This document shows, piece by piece, positions 1 to 8,002 of a DNA stretch of 11,427 nucleotides; positions within the stretch are counted from its first letter, which is position 1; the number at the start of each line of letters is the position of its first letter. The translations under genes and the position numbers were made by a program. Where the stretch lies: positions 1 through 11,427 of the forward strand of contig SXKQ01000048.1 in the NCBI GenBank assembly GCA_005778045.1. Reading direction: 5' to 3'. The notes beneath the pieces are model-generated. The model saw only the letters and a list, made by a program, of their open reading frames with translations, was not told the origin of the DNA and searched no databases. The stretch comes from Planctomycetia bacterium (GTDB lineage Bacteria; Planctomycetota; UBA1135; GCA-002686595).

Positions 1-1
1 C

Positions 2-229
2 ATCCGCGTCAACGCCATCAGCGCCGGCCCGATCCGCACGCTGTCCGCGGCCGGTGTCTCGGGCTTCAACTCGATGCTCGACCACATCGCCGAGACCGCG
101 CCGCTGCGCCGCAACGTGACCTCGGATGAGGTCGGCGACACCTGCCTGTTCCTGTGCAGCCCCCACTCGCGCGGCATCACCGGCTCGATCGTCTACGTCG
201 ACGCCGGCTACCACGTGATGGGCGTCTAG
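2..229 (+). CDS. fabI: FabI-type enoyl-[acyl-carrier-protein] reductase, C-terminal fragment (5' end outside window)
   Basis: This is the last 75 codons of an enoyl-ACP reductase, the short-chain dehydrogenase-fold enzyme that uses NAD(P)H to reduce trans-2-enoyl-ACP in the last step of each fatty acid elongation cycle in the cytoplasm. Reading from base 2, it opens with the highly conserved strand and substrate-loop stretch VNAISAGPIRTLSA, followed by a loop with RRNVT, then DEVGDTCLFLCS and GITGSIVYVDAGYHVMG, and stops at TAG 227-229. These blocks line up with the E. coli FabI tail (ISAGPIRTLAASG, RRTVTIEDVGN, GISGEVVHVDGG). The catalytic Tyr/Lys lie upstream of the window and cannot be checked. 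It ends with a short VMGV tail and lacks the longer E. coli extension. It converges on the minus-strand array, and its stop codon overlaps the stop of the degraded neighbour. No intrinsic terminator is visible after it. Confidence 0.95.
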   Translation: MRVNAISAGPIRTLSAAGVSGFNSMLDHIAETAPLRRNVTSDEVGDTCLFLCSPHSRGITGSIVYVDAGYHVMGV

Positions 230-781
230 GGGCCCTCGAGCGAGACGCTGGCGAGCATCGCCGCCAACTCGCCGCGCACGAGGGGCCAGTCGCTCTCGCG
301 CGATTGCGCCTCGAGCACGACGATCGCCGTGCCGCGGTCGAGCACCAGTTCGAAGCCGCGCTGGCCCTGCGCGTCGTCGGCGCGCACGCTCAACTCGAGC
401 CGCACTGCCACGCAGCCGTCGAACTCGCCGCGCTCGGCAAACTCGACCAGACGCCCATCGGACCGCAGCGCCTCGCGTGCAAAGTCCTCGATCGAGTCCG
501 CGGATCGCTGACCCCTTCGAAGTCGGGCTCCACGCGATAGGCGAGCGCACCGGCGAAGAGATCGCTCGGATCGCGCACCAGAGCTTGGGCTCCGTCGCTC
601 CGCGACTCGCTCCAGTCGCTCCAGCCCAGCGGCACGCGCAGCGCGAAGCCCGCGTCTCCCGGTCACCAGATCCGGGCGCGACGCGTCGCGCGCGCCGTGC
701 CGTCGGCTCCGAGGCTCCCGATCAGGAACAGCACCAAGACGACGAAGGCGATGAACCAGCCGGTGACGGGATGCGGCGCAT
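226..781 (-). pseudogene. Degraded gene for a small membrane-anchored protein, possibly PsbP/DcrB (Mog1-like) fold; two frameshifts and an in-frame stop
   Basis: No intact frame spans this region, but three coding-looking pieces join into one plausible protein of about 184 residues. An ATG at 781-779 starts MRRIP. Restoring one base in the CCC run at 768-770 continues into VTGWFIAFVVLVLFLIGSLG, a clear membrane segment. This frame then meets TGA at 663-665 (after RARIW) and continues in the same frame as PGDAGFALRVPLGWSDW up to RVEPDFEG. A second one-base loss in GGGG at 512-515 moves the rest into another frame, which reads RSADSIEDFAREALRSDG and later RGFELVLDRGTAIVVLEA, ending LASVSLEGP with stop 226-228. 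The pattern (GW after a short strand, a central helix, a FELVLDRGTAIVVLEA strand pair, a final W...L helix ending in S) recalls DcrB/PsbP-like domains; this fold call is tentative. It lies 53 nt after the tamA-like stop. Either recent decay or sequence errors could explain it; three lesions here against none in the seven neighbours favour decay. Confidence 0.7.
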
Positions 782-834
782 GATCGGCCCCGCTCGACTC
801 GTAAGGGGCGCGCCGGCCGCTTGAGACGACGCCG

Positions 835-2874
835 CTAGAACGCCATGCCGACGGAAAAGTGTGCGCGCCAGCGGTCCTCGTCGGGGCGTGGGTCGGGATT
901 CCAGCCCCAGTCGAGGCGCAGCGGACCGATCGGCAACAGGTAGCGCACCCCCGTGCCGAGCGCGGAGCGCGCGCCCTGCCAGTCGAGCACGTCCTGCGCC
1001 TGCGGCGCGAGCGTGCCGACGTCCCAGAACAGCGCTCCCTCGAGCGGCCCCTTCATGCGTTGGCGCAGCTCGGCGGTGAAAACCTGAAAGCCCTCGCCGC
1101 CGATCGGATTGCCCTCGGGGTCGCGCGGGCCGAGCTCGTCTTCGCGGAACGAGCGCACCGTGTTCTCGCCGCCGTTGAAGAAGCGTTCCTGCAGCGGGAT
1201 GCCACTCGTCGAGCCGTGGGGCGCGATCACTCCCATACGCCACGAGAGCGCGACCACCGTCCCGTCGAATGGACTGGTCAGCCAGGTCTCCGTCAGTCGC
1301 AGGCGCGTGAAGTCGAGCTGGGAACCGAGCGCGGCATCGCCGTACTCGAGCGAGGCCCGCAGCAGGTTGCCCTCCGTCGGCACGAAGATGCTGTCGCGCC
1401 GGTCCCAGCTGCCGATCAGCGAGAGCGTCGAGATGTCGACGTTCTCCGTCTCGGCCAGCGCGATCGGATCCGTGACGTCGATGTCGCTGACGCGCGAAAC
1501 GCGGAAGCGGTACTCGGTCGAGAGTCGCAGGCGCGGCCGCAGCTCGCGCGAGAGTGACAGCGCCGCGCCGAGCTCATCCTTGTCGTAGGAAGGCTCGTCG
1601 CGCAGCTCCTGGAACACGGAAATACCCGCCTCGAATTCGCTGCCGAAGAGATGCGGCTCGGAGAGACCGACGACGGCGCGCTGGGCGAGCTGGGCGAACA
1701 GTCCGTCGAGGCTCAAGGTGCGTCCAGCGCCGAGCAGGTTGGTCTCGCGCAGTCCGACGAGCGCGCGCAGACCTTCGTAGGAACCGTAGCCGGGCTCGAA
1801 GAAGACCTCAGTGCTCGTCGCCTCCTCGACCTCCACAACCAGCCGACGCTCCGGCTCGCCGCCCGCCTCGAGCGCGACATCCAACCGGCGGAAGAGTCCG
1901 CTGCGATTGAGTCGCGTGAATGTCGCGCGCACGGCCCGCACATCGTAGCGCTCCCCCGCGCGGATCGTCACGAGGTCGAGCACGTGGCTCGTGCGCGTCT
2001 TCTCGTTGCCGCGGACCACGACTCCCGACACGCGCACCTCGGGACCGGGCGCGACCACGAACGTGAGGGGCACGCGCGCCTCGGCGTCGGGAGTTCCCTC
2101 GCGCAGATCAACCTCGACATCCGGATGGCCGCGCTGCTGGTAGTGCTCTTCGATACGCGCGCGCAGGTCGAGTGGCAGGCGCGGCGAGAGCGGACGGCCA
2201 CTCCACACGGAAAGGTCCAGTTCAGCGTCGATGGAGGGCACGCCGCCCTCGAGCGAGAGCATGGGAGACACCGTGTAACGTGCCCCTTCGACGAGCCGCA
2301 GCGTCACACGAGCGTTCGTCCGAGTCGCATCGAACTCGACCGCTGTTTCGCTCACGCGCGCATCGAGGTGCCCCTTCGAAGCTGCGTAGGCCTCGAGCGA
2401 ACGTGCCGCCTCCGCGACCTCGCGCTCGACATACCAGCGCGGCACGCTCGAGCGCTCGAGGCCAGCAAGCCCGAGCGCGGAGAGCGCCTCGGACGCGCGC
2501 AGCCGCGCGCAGCCCTCGATGGCGATGGCAGCGAGGCGCGTGCGCGGTCCCTCACGGATGAGGAATACGACGTTGTGACGAGCGCCCACGTCTTCCGCAT
2601 GCTCGTACTCCACGGCGCACGACGCGAAGCCCTCGGCCCGGTAGTGCTCGACCAGCGTGAAGGCGGCATCGTCGACCGCCGAGCGCGCCTGCGCGCGACG
2701 AGGGAGGTCGGCGATATCCGCGGACACGACCCGCTCGAGGTCGAGGGCCGTGAACGCCGTGGCGCCCTCGAATCGCACCACGACCTCAGCCGCATCGGGC
2801 GCCATTCGCGGTCCCGGCGCAGCCGCGCACGAGGCGAGCAGCAACGGCAGTAGGAGAAGCCCGAGCCGCTTCAC
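835..2874 (-). CDS. TamA/BamA-family (Omp85) outer membrane assembly protein with N-terminal lipobox, four apparent POTRA domains
   Basis: A 679-residue Omp85 protein that inserts into the outer membrane as a 16-stranded-type barrel and is expected to work with TamB from the preceding gene. Residues 1-16 (KRLGLLLLPLLLASC) form a signal sequence ending in a lipobox, L-A-S-C with Cys16, so a lipidated N-terminus is likely; cleavage by signal peptidase I just after is the alternative. Four POTRA-like repeats follow at about 29-107, 113-197, 200-277 and 280-352, each running strand-helix-helix-strand, the last containing VVVRGNEKTRTSHVL. Family TamA usually has three and BamA five. The barrel runs from about 355 to the end and holds the FNGGENTVRSFREDELGP loop motif at 566-583 (VRSF instead of the usual VRGF/Y) and a terminal Phe (SVGMAF), as in a beta-signal. 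Start is GTG at 2874, overlapping the tamB stop by four bases, with GAGG five bases upstream; this fits translational coupling. Confidence 0.9.
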   Translation of the reverse strand: MKRLGLLLLPLLLASCAAAPGPRMAPDAAEVVVRFEGATAFTALDLERVVSADIADLPRRAQARSAVDDAAFTLVEHYRAEGFASCAVEYEHAEDVGARHNVVFLIREGPRTRLAAIAIEGCARLRASEALSALGLAGLERSSVPRWYVEREVAEAARSLEAYAASKGHLDARVSETAVEFDATRTNARVTLRLVEGARYTVSPMLSLEGGVPSIDAELDLSVWSGRPLSPRLPLDLRARIEEHYQQRGHPDVEVDLREGTPDAEARVPLTFVVAPGPEVRVSGVVVRGNEKTRTSHVLDLVTIRAGERYDVRAVRATFTRLNRSGLFRRLDVALEAGGEPERRLVVEVEEATSTEVFFEPGYGSYEGLRALVGLRETNLLGAGRTLSLDGLFAQLAQRAVVGLSEPHLFGSEFEAGISVFQELRDEPSYDKDELGAALSLSRELRPRLRLSTEYRFRVSRVSDIDVTDPIALAETENVDISTLSLIGSWDRRDSIFVPTEGNLLRASLEYGDAALGSQLDFTRLRLTETWLTSPFDGTVVALSWRMGVIAPHGSTSGIPLQERFFNGGENTVRSFREDELGPRDPEGNPIGGEGFQVFTAELRQRMKGPLEGALFWDVGTLAPQAQDVLDWQGARSALGTGVRYLLPIGPLRLDWGWNPDPRPDEDRWRAHFSVGMAF

Positions 2875-5800
2875 CGTAGCCTCATCACGAAGCGGGCGCC
2901 GAAGTTGATGCGGTCGTAGATGTCACGCTCGCCGCGCAAGTAGATCGCGCGCCCCACGCCATCCGCTCGGCCGCTCACACGGATGCGCACCTGCGCCGTG
3001 GAGCCGCCGTTTTGCGTCACGTCGGCCCCGGTCTGGAACTCGACGCGCTCCATCATGGAGCCATCGCCCTCGAACAGTCTCGAGAGCAAGTCCTTGCCGA
3101 GGTACACGATCACCGTCTCGGCAGCATCGATACCGTCATCGCCCGTCAATGAGGCACCGGGTGCGCGGCCCGTGAGCAGTAGCAGCAGGATGTCCTCGCC
3201 CGGAAGCGGTGGGACGGACGACAGCTCGAGTTCGGGCGCGCTGTAGCGTCCCGCTGCGCGGATAGCGATGTCGTAGCCACGCACGCGCGCGGAGAGGGTG
3301 AAATCGAGCACCGGATCGAGCGGGTCGCGACGGTCGATCGCCAGCGTGCCGGAGCGCAGCTCGAGGTTGGCCGCCGGCAACGGCACGACCGTCGGATCGA
3401 GGAACAGGGCGCCCGTGAGAATCGGCGCACGAGCTGTACCGGTGAGCGCGAGGTCGGGACGCAGCGAGCCGCGAGCCACGTTGCTGTCGATGCGGAAGGG
3501 CTGGCCACCGCGCAGGCGCACGTCAAAGCGCAGGGTGGAGAGCGCCCCCTTGTCGATCGAGAACAGCGGCGGGCTCGCCTCCCGTCCGAGGCCACCGCGC
3601 GGCCGCGGACGGAACCAGTCGAAGTTGCGCGACCAGCGACTGTCCTGCGGCGACAGCTCGCCTTTCAAGACGAGCGCGTCCAGCGGACCCGCGAGCGCAA
3701 GCTGCGTATCGGCGCGCACGCGCAGGTCGGGACGCTGCACCACGAGCAGCTCGCGCCCTCGAATCGAGAGGTCGAGCTCGACGCGCGGCGAGAGGCGCAC
3801 TTGGCCGTCGATCTCGAACGGACCAGCCCCGAGCTCGCCTTGCAGCCGCTCGATGACCATGCGCTCGCCCTCCAACCGGAACTCGCCTTCCAGCCTCTGC
3901 AGCGCGGGAAATCCGGCGTCGAGTCGCAGCTCCCCGCCGCGCAGCTCGACGCGACCCGTCCAGATGGGTGCCGCGAGCGTGCCACCGACCCTGACCTCGC
4001 CACGCGTGAGTCCTGCGGTGCGGCGCAACGACGGTGTGAGCTCCGCGAGCACGGCCAGGTCGTCGATCGACCAGTTCGCCCCGAGATCCATCCCGGACTC
4101 GTCCTGCGGGAGGCGTCCCTCGCGCCACCAGCGCTCCAGCCCCGTGCGCGAGATCAACGTGCCGCGTGCCGCGACCTGCACTCCGGGGCGCGCCGCGAGC
4201 TCGAATTCGTCGAGCAAGAGTGCACCGTCGAGCGTCGCACGCGCGCGCACGGTTCCTTCGCCGACACCGAGCGTCGAGACCACGCCGCGGTCGGACTCCG
4301 GCGCGATCGACAGGCTCCGACCGGCAATCTCCGCGAAGCCGCGCAGGTCGGGAGCCACGCCGGCGAGCCGCGCGCTGGCGAGCCACTCGCCCGAGACCGG
4401 GCCAGGCAGCCCCAGCGCACGCCACGGCAAGATCCGAGCGTCGCCGACACGGAGCTCCGCGCTCGCCTGCAGCGCGCCTTGCACCACGCGCCAAGGCTCG
4501 CGCTCGTCGAACGGAAGCTCGCCCGCCAGCGAGAGGGTCAGTGCCTCGCCCGCGCGCAGCCGCAGGCTCTCGACCACGGCGCGCAAACCACCCGCGCGGG
4601 CCGCAAGCTCGAGCTCGAGCTCCGGCCAACCATCTGCCGGCACCAGTCGTTTCGCGCGCATGTCGGCCGCGAGCTCGTAACGGCCGTCGTCCTGCCGGAC
4701 CATCAATCGTCCGTCGACATCGCCGACAGAAGCGCCGCGCACCAAGAAGGGCGCCAGCAACGGCATCGGCTCCACATCGTCGAAGCGAGCATCGAGCTCG
4801 AGGCGCCCCTCGCGCCAGAGCACGTCGGCCAACAGCTCGCCGCGCAGGCCACTGAACGCGAGCGAAGGTGCCGCCAGCGAGTCCGCCTCGAACTCGATCG
4901 CCGCGGGACGCTCGAGTGTGAGTGCAACGCCCTCACGCACGAGCAGCGCCTGCTCGACTTCGGCCAGCATTGGCCCACTCCAGCCGGCGTGCACGAGCGC
5001 ACCCCGCCCCTGCGCCACCAGCCCAGCGGCACCGCACGCGAAGCTCGGGAACTCGAGCCGATCCGCCGTCAGGCGAGCGCTCGCTTCGATCCAGTCGAGT
5101 TCGAGCCCATCGCGCGTGGCCACGTCGAGAGCCTCGAACTCGACCTCGCCTGCGAGGGCCGGAAACGTGCCGGACAGCCGCGCATCGAGCGCCACGACAC
5201 CGCGTTCGAACGTCTCCGGCAACAGCTGGTCGAGCTCAGGTATCGACGCGCGGAGGCTCGCGCTCTCGATCGAGCGCGCGCGCCAGTCGAAGGAGCCCTG
5301 CAGGTCAAGCTGGCCGAGACCGCCGAGCGCGCGCAGGGACAGGACTTCCACAAGCGCGCCCTCGATCCTCGCCCGCGCCTCGAGCTCGCCGAGCTCGTAG
5401 CCACCGACCACGACGCGCTCTCCGAGCAATCCGAGCCTTCCGGTCGGCTGCGCAAACGTGCCGCCGATCTCGACCGTCCCCCTCGCCGTGCCGGCCCAGG
5501 AGCGCGCGTCGAGGAGCCTTCCGAGCTCGGAAAGGTCAGCGAAATAGAGGTCCCCGTCCAGCGACATCTCGGTCGCCTCGGCAATCGGCTCGCGCCAGCG
5601 CAGGCTCCCTGTGCGCAGCACGAGTCGTCCCGTTCCCGTCTCGAGTCTTCCGCGCTCGATGGCGAGGCCCTGCGGCCCAAGCTCGCCCACCAGCACGACG
5701 CGGTGCGGCCCGATCCACGCAGCAGAACTGGCTCCAAACGCTCCAATGTCGTGCACCGCGAGCTCGATCGCTCCGCGCGAGGACTCGACCAAATCCAGCA

Positions 5801-6887
5801 TGGTGGACTCGCGCAACGGCAGCTCGAGCCCGCGGCCCCAAAGCAGGTTCTCACGCTGGCGTACCTCCAGTCGCCCAAGCTCGAGCCAGCCCGGTCGCAG
5901 GAGCAAGTCGGCCTCGAGCTTCTCAAACGAGCGTCCTTGGTGGCACACGTCATGCGCGGAGAGTCGCGCCGCGAGCCACGCACCCTGCTCGTCGACGAGC
6001 AAGTGGCCAACGCCGGTCGCGCGGCCAGAGAGGCCGAGTCCATCGAGCTCGACGACGATGGCGCTGACGCGCGCGAGGTCCGCGTCGACCACGCTCCAGT
6101 GCAGGTTCCACGCTCGCTCTCGCTCGAGTGCGACGAGCGCGAATGGCGAGGACTCGAGCCGGCCTTCGATCTCGACTTCGAACCCGCCTGAGGTCGAGCG
6201 CACGCGACCGGCTTCGAGCGCCATGGACAGGTCCCCGGCGACGTCCAGCTGCTCGAGACGCAGCTCGTGTTCACCGAGCCGAGCGCGCCCGACAAGGGAA
6301 AACCGTCGCGCGCGCAGCGGCCAGTCGCCGCGCAGCGCGACCCGTTCCACGCGCGCGTCGGCCACGTCTCCAAGGAGTTCGAAGGAGCCACCGCTCAGCG
6401 TGACGTCCCGCCCACCGTCGAGCCCGACGACGAAGTCGAGCGCCGCGATCTGGATCTCGTCGGGCATCCACGCGAGGCGCCGCCCGAGGTCGACGGACGC
6501 AGCGGGGCCTCCGCGCGGCCCGATGGCAGCCGTGCCGCGGACCGAGCCCACACGCACGCTCCGCAGTCCCTCGCCGTCGCCGCGCAGGAGCTCACTCAGG
6601 TCGTAGTCGAGCTCCACACCCTCGACGCGCACGTCCCACGCGAGAGCGGCATCGGTCGAGCGCAGTCGCAGGTCTTCGATGGCGAGCGACGTGATCCAGT
6701 TGCCGGAGGCGGCGCCCGTCTCGAGCTCGAGCCCGTGCTCGCTGCGCAGTCGCTGCGCCAGCCGCGCGAGAAGCAACGGCGCGACCAGCACGTTGCGCAG
6801 CGCGACGAGCAGCACGAGCGCCCCTGCCAGCGCCAAGAGGACGCGCCAGCGCCGACGCATCCCCGTCGCAGTTTTCAGCTCCCCCAT
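2871..6887 (-). CDS. tamB: TamB, AsmA-like translocation and assembly module / intermembrane bridge protein
   Basis: A 1338-residue TamB protein, close to the usual family length. A single N-terminal membrane anchor sits at about residues 14-36 after a basic RRRWR, followed by a typical amphipathic start (LLLARLAQRLRSEHGLELE). The next ~1100 residues are beta-rich, low-complexity repeats of alternating hydrophobic/polar residues (ELELEL, VELDLSIRGRELLV), as expected of the hydrophobic-groove beta-taco. The C-terminal DUF490/TamB domain is unmistakable: ELRSGTLAIDRRDPLDPVLD from about 1176, VPPLPGEDILLLLLTG at 1225-1240, then LGKDLLSRLFEGDG and the closing YDRINFGARFVMRLR. The anchor is in the inner membrane and the body spans the periplasm; in E. 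coli TamB works with TamA and overlaps with YhdP/YdbH in phospholipid supply to the outer membrane. It begins 30 nt after corA and ends in GTGA with the tamA-like gene. An alternative start is Met10 (ATG 6860-6858); neither has a good Shine-Dalgarno. Confidence 0.95.
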   Translation of the reverse strand: MGELKTATGMRRRWRVLLALAGALVLLVALRNVLVAPLLLARLAQRLRSEHGLELETGAASGNWITSLAIEDLRLRSTDAALAWDVRVEGVELDYDLSELLRGDGEGLRSVRVGSVRGTAAIGPRGGPAASVDLGRRLAWMPDEIQIAALDFVVGLDGGRDVTLSGGSFELLGDVADARVERVALRGDWPLRARRFSLVGRARLGEHELRLEQLDVAGDLSMALEAGRVRSTSGGFEVEIEGRLESSPFALVALERERAWNLHWSVVDADLARVSAIVVELDGLGLSGRATGVGHLLVDEQGAWLAARLSAHDVCHQGRSFEKLEADLLLRPGWLELGRLEVRQRENLLWGRGLELPLRESTMLDLVESSRGAIELAVHDIGAFGASSAAWIGPHRVVLVGELGPQGLAIERGRLETGTGRLVLRTGSLRWREPIAEATEMSLDGDLYFADLSELGRLLDARSWAGTARGTVEIGGTFAQPTGRLGLLGERVVVGGYELGELEARARIEGALVEVLSLRALGGLGQLDLQGSFDWRARSIESASLRASIPELDQLLPETFERGVVALDARLSGTFPALAGEVEFEALDVATRDGLELDWIEASARLTADRLEFPSFACGAAGLVAQGRGALVHAGWSGPMLAEVEQALLVREGVALTLERPAAIEFEADSLAAPSLAFSGLRGELLADVLWREGRLELDARFDDVEPMPLLAPFLVRGASVGDVDGRLMVRQDDGRYELAADMRAKRLVPADGWPELELELAARAGGLRAVVESLRLRAGEALTLSLAGELPFDEREPWRVVQGALQASAELRVGDARILPWRALGLPGPVSGEWLASARLAGVAPDLRGFAEIAGRSLSIAPESDRGVVSTLGVGEGTVRARATLDGALLLDEFELAARPGVQVAARGTLISRTGLERWWREGRLPQDESGMDLGANWSIDDLAVLAELTPSLRRTAGLTRGEVRVGGTLAAPIWTGRVELRGGELRLDAGFPALQRLEGEFRLEGERMVIERLQGELGAGPFEIDGQVRLSPRVELDLSIRGRELLVVQRPDLRVRADTQLALAGPLDALVLKGELSPQDSRWSRNFDWFRPRPRGGLGREASPPLFSIDKGALSTLRFDVRLRGGQPFRIDSNVARGSLRPDLALTGTARAPILTGALFLDPTVVPLPAANLELRSGTLAIDRRDPLDPVLDFTLSARVRGYDIAIRAAGRYSAPELELSSVPPLPGEDILLLLLTGRAPGASLTGDDGIDAAETVIVYLGKDLLSRLFEGDGSMMERVEFQTGADVTQNGGSTAQVRIRVSGRADGVGRAIYLRGERDIYDRINFGARFVMRLR
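2880..2883 (-). promoter_or_regulatory. Ribosome binding site of the tamA-like gene
   Basis: GAGG lies inside the last codons of tamB, five bases before the GTG start at 2874-2872. It supports the GTG start and the coupling through the GTGA overlap. Confidence 0.6.
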
Positions 6888-6917
6888 CTCAGCATCTCGT
6901 TCACGCCGCGTCGGCGC

Positions 6918-7991
6918 TCACTCATCCTCGTCGACGCGCGTCCAGCCCTGGACGCGCAGCCAGCGCAGCGTGAACAGCGCGATCGTGGCGAGTACGCCGA
7001 GCGCGAGGAAGTAGCCGTAGGGCCACTTGGTCTCGGGCATGTTCTCGAAGTTCATGCCGTACAGGCCCGTCACGAACGACAGCGGGATGAAGACGGTCGT
7101 GATCGCGGTCATGAAGCGCATGACCTGATTCATGCGCAGATTCAGCGCGCCATGGATCAGCTCGCGCACGTCGGTGCCGAGGTCCCGGTAGTGCGCCGAG
7201 AGCTCGACCACCGACTGCGTGTGCTCGCGCAGGTCGGAGAGGAAGGGCAGCGTTTCAGGCCTGAAGAAGCCGCTGGCCTCATGTCCGAGCGCCACCGCGA
7301 GTTCACGCATCGGCAGCGCGATGCGCGCGAGCACGCGCAGGTCGCGCATCAGCTCGTACAGCGTGGTGAGCGGCTTCGACGACGGCCGCGCAATCGCCTC
7401 CGCTTCGACGGCATCGAGTCGCGCGCCAAGGTGCTCGAGGCACGGCGTGTACGTGTCGACCATACAGTCGAGGATCCGGTAGACGAGAAAGTCGGCTCCG
7501 CTGCGACGCGTCATGCTGTCGGGGTCGTGCAGGCGCTGGCGCAGGGGCGCGAGCAGGTCGAGCGGCTCGTCGCTGAAGGTGATCACGGTCGTGCCACGGA
7601 CGAAGATCGAGAGCTGCTCCGACTCCGGGTGCTCCCCGGTCTTCATCGCGCGCGCGATCACGAACAGGGCGTCGCCGAACGGCTCGAGCTTGGGGCGCGA
7701 GTTGCTGCCGAGCACGTCCTCGAGGGCGAGCCGCGGCACGCTCAGCCTGGTGCCGAGAAACTCGAACAGCTCGCGATCGCCGTAGCCCTCGACGTCGATC
7801 CACGTGACCTCGGGCGCCTCGGCGAGCCGCAGGAGCTCGTCCAGCGACACGTGGTCGCGCGCCTCGATCGTCCGCGCGTCGTAGCGAACGACGCGCACGC
7901 GCGGCCTCGGGGCTCCGTCGGGAATCACCAGCGAGCCCGGACTCATGCCGGGGTTGGTCGGAAGCCCGTGATGGCGGCGGCGGCGCGGCAT
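6918..7991 (-). CDS. corA: CorA-family Mg2+/Co2+ (divalent cation) transport protein
   Basis: A 357-residue CorA channel subunit, of normal family length. It forms a pentamer in the inner membrane with a large cytoplasmic N-terminal domain. Visible features: the opening MPRRRRHHGLPTNPGMSPGS-LV as in many CorA proteins, the N-terminal domain with TWIDVEGYGD and LALEDVLGSNSRPKLEPFGD, a long stalk helix (about 245-295), TM1 at about 293-311 ending in the signature YGMNF (GMN at 312-314), the loop ENMPETKWPYGY and TM2 at about 326-345. The frame stays open upstream to 8468, but there it overlaps the DUF2878 gene and has no family similarity, so ATG 7991 is chosen; GGGAGG lies only one base before it, which is unusually close. 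The tail VQGWTRVDEDE is acidic where many CorA proteins end in basic residues. It starts 11 nt after DUF2878 and stands 30 nt before tamB, so it is probably co-transcribed with both. Confidence 0.95.
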   Translation of the reverse strand: MPRRRRHHGLPTNPGMSPGSLVIPDGAPRPRVRVVRYDARTIEARDHVSLDELLRLAEAPEVTWIDVEGYGDRELFEFLGTRLSVPRLALEDVLGSNSRPKLEPFGDALFVIARAMKTGEHPESEQLSIFVRGTTVITFSDEPLDLLAPLRQRLHDPDSMTRRSGADFLVYRILDCMVDTYTPCLEHLGARLDAVEAEAIARPSSKPLTTLYELMRDLRVLARIALPMRELAVALGHEASGFFRPETLPFLSDLREHTQSVVELSAHYRDLGTDVRELIHGALNLRMNQVMRFMTAITTVFIPLSFVTGLYGMNFENMPETKWPYGYFLALGVLATIALFTLRWLRVQGWTRVDEDE

Positions 7992-8002
7992 GCCTCCCGA
8001 GT

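Noticed and set aside
250..273. Inverted repeat GGCGAG / CTCGCC with a 12-base loop near the convergent stops, considered as terminator
   Set aside because: Only six base pairs, no T-run on either side, and it lies within former coding sequence.
782..834. GC-rich gap between the tamA-like gene and the degraded gene, containing GGCGCGCC, considered as terminator or operator
   Set aside because: The palindrome is short with no loop or T-run, and such motifs are expected by chance at this GC level.
722..1243. 173-codon minus-strand frame overlapping the end of the tamA-like gene
   Set aside because: It is mainly an alternate-frame reading of the barrel; only its last codons, from ATG 781, may be the start of the degraded gene.
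4606..4622. Palindromic run of alternating GAGCTC units
   Set aside because: It simply encodes the Leu-Glu alternation of a TamB beta strand; such LE dyads recur through the gene.
3801..6191. 796-codon open frame on the plus strand opposite tamB
   Set aside because: Its translation is Arg/Ala/His-rich with no domain motif; it is the antisense shadow of a high-GC gene with strong third-position bias. The same holds for 1651-2853, 3298-4680, 6267-8006, 8471-9853 and 9850-10698 on the plus strand.
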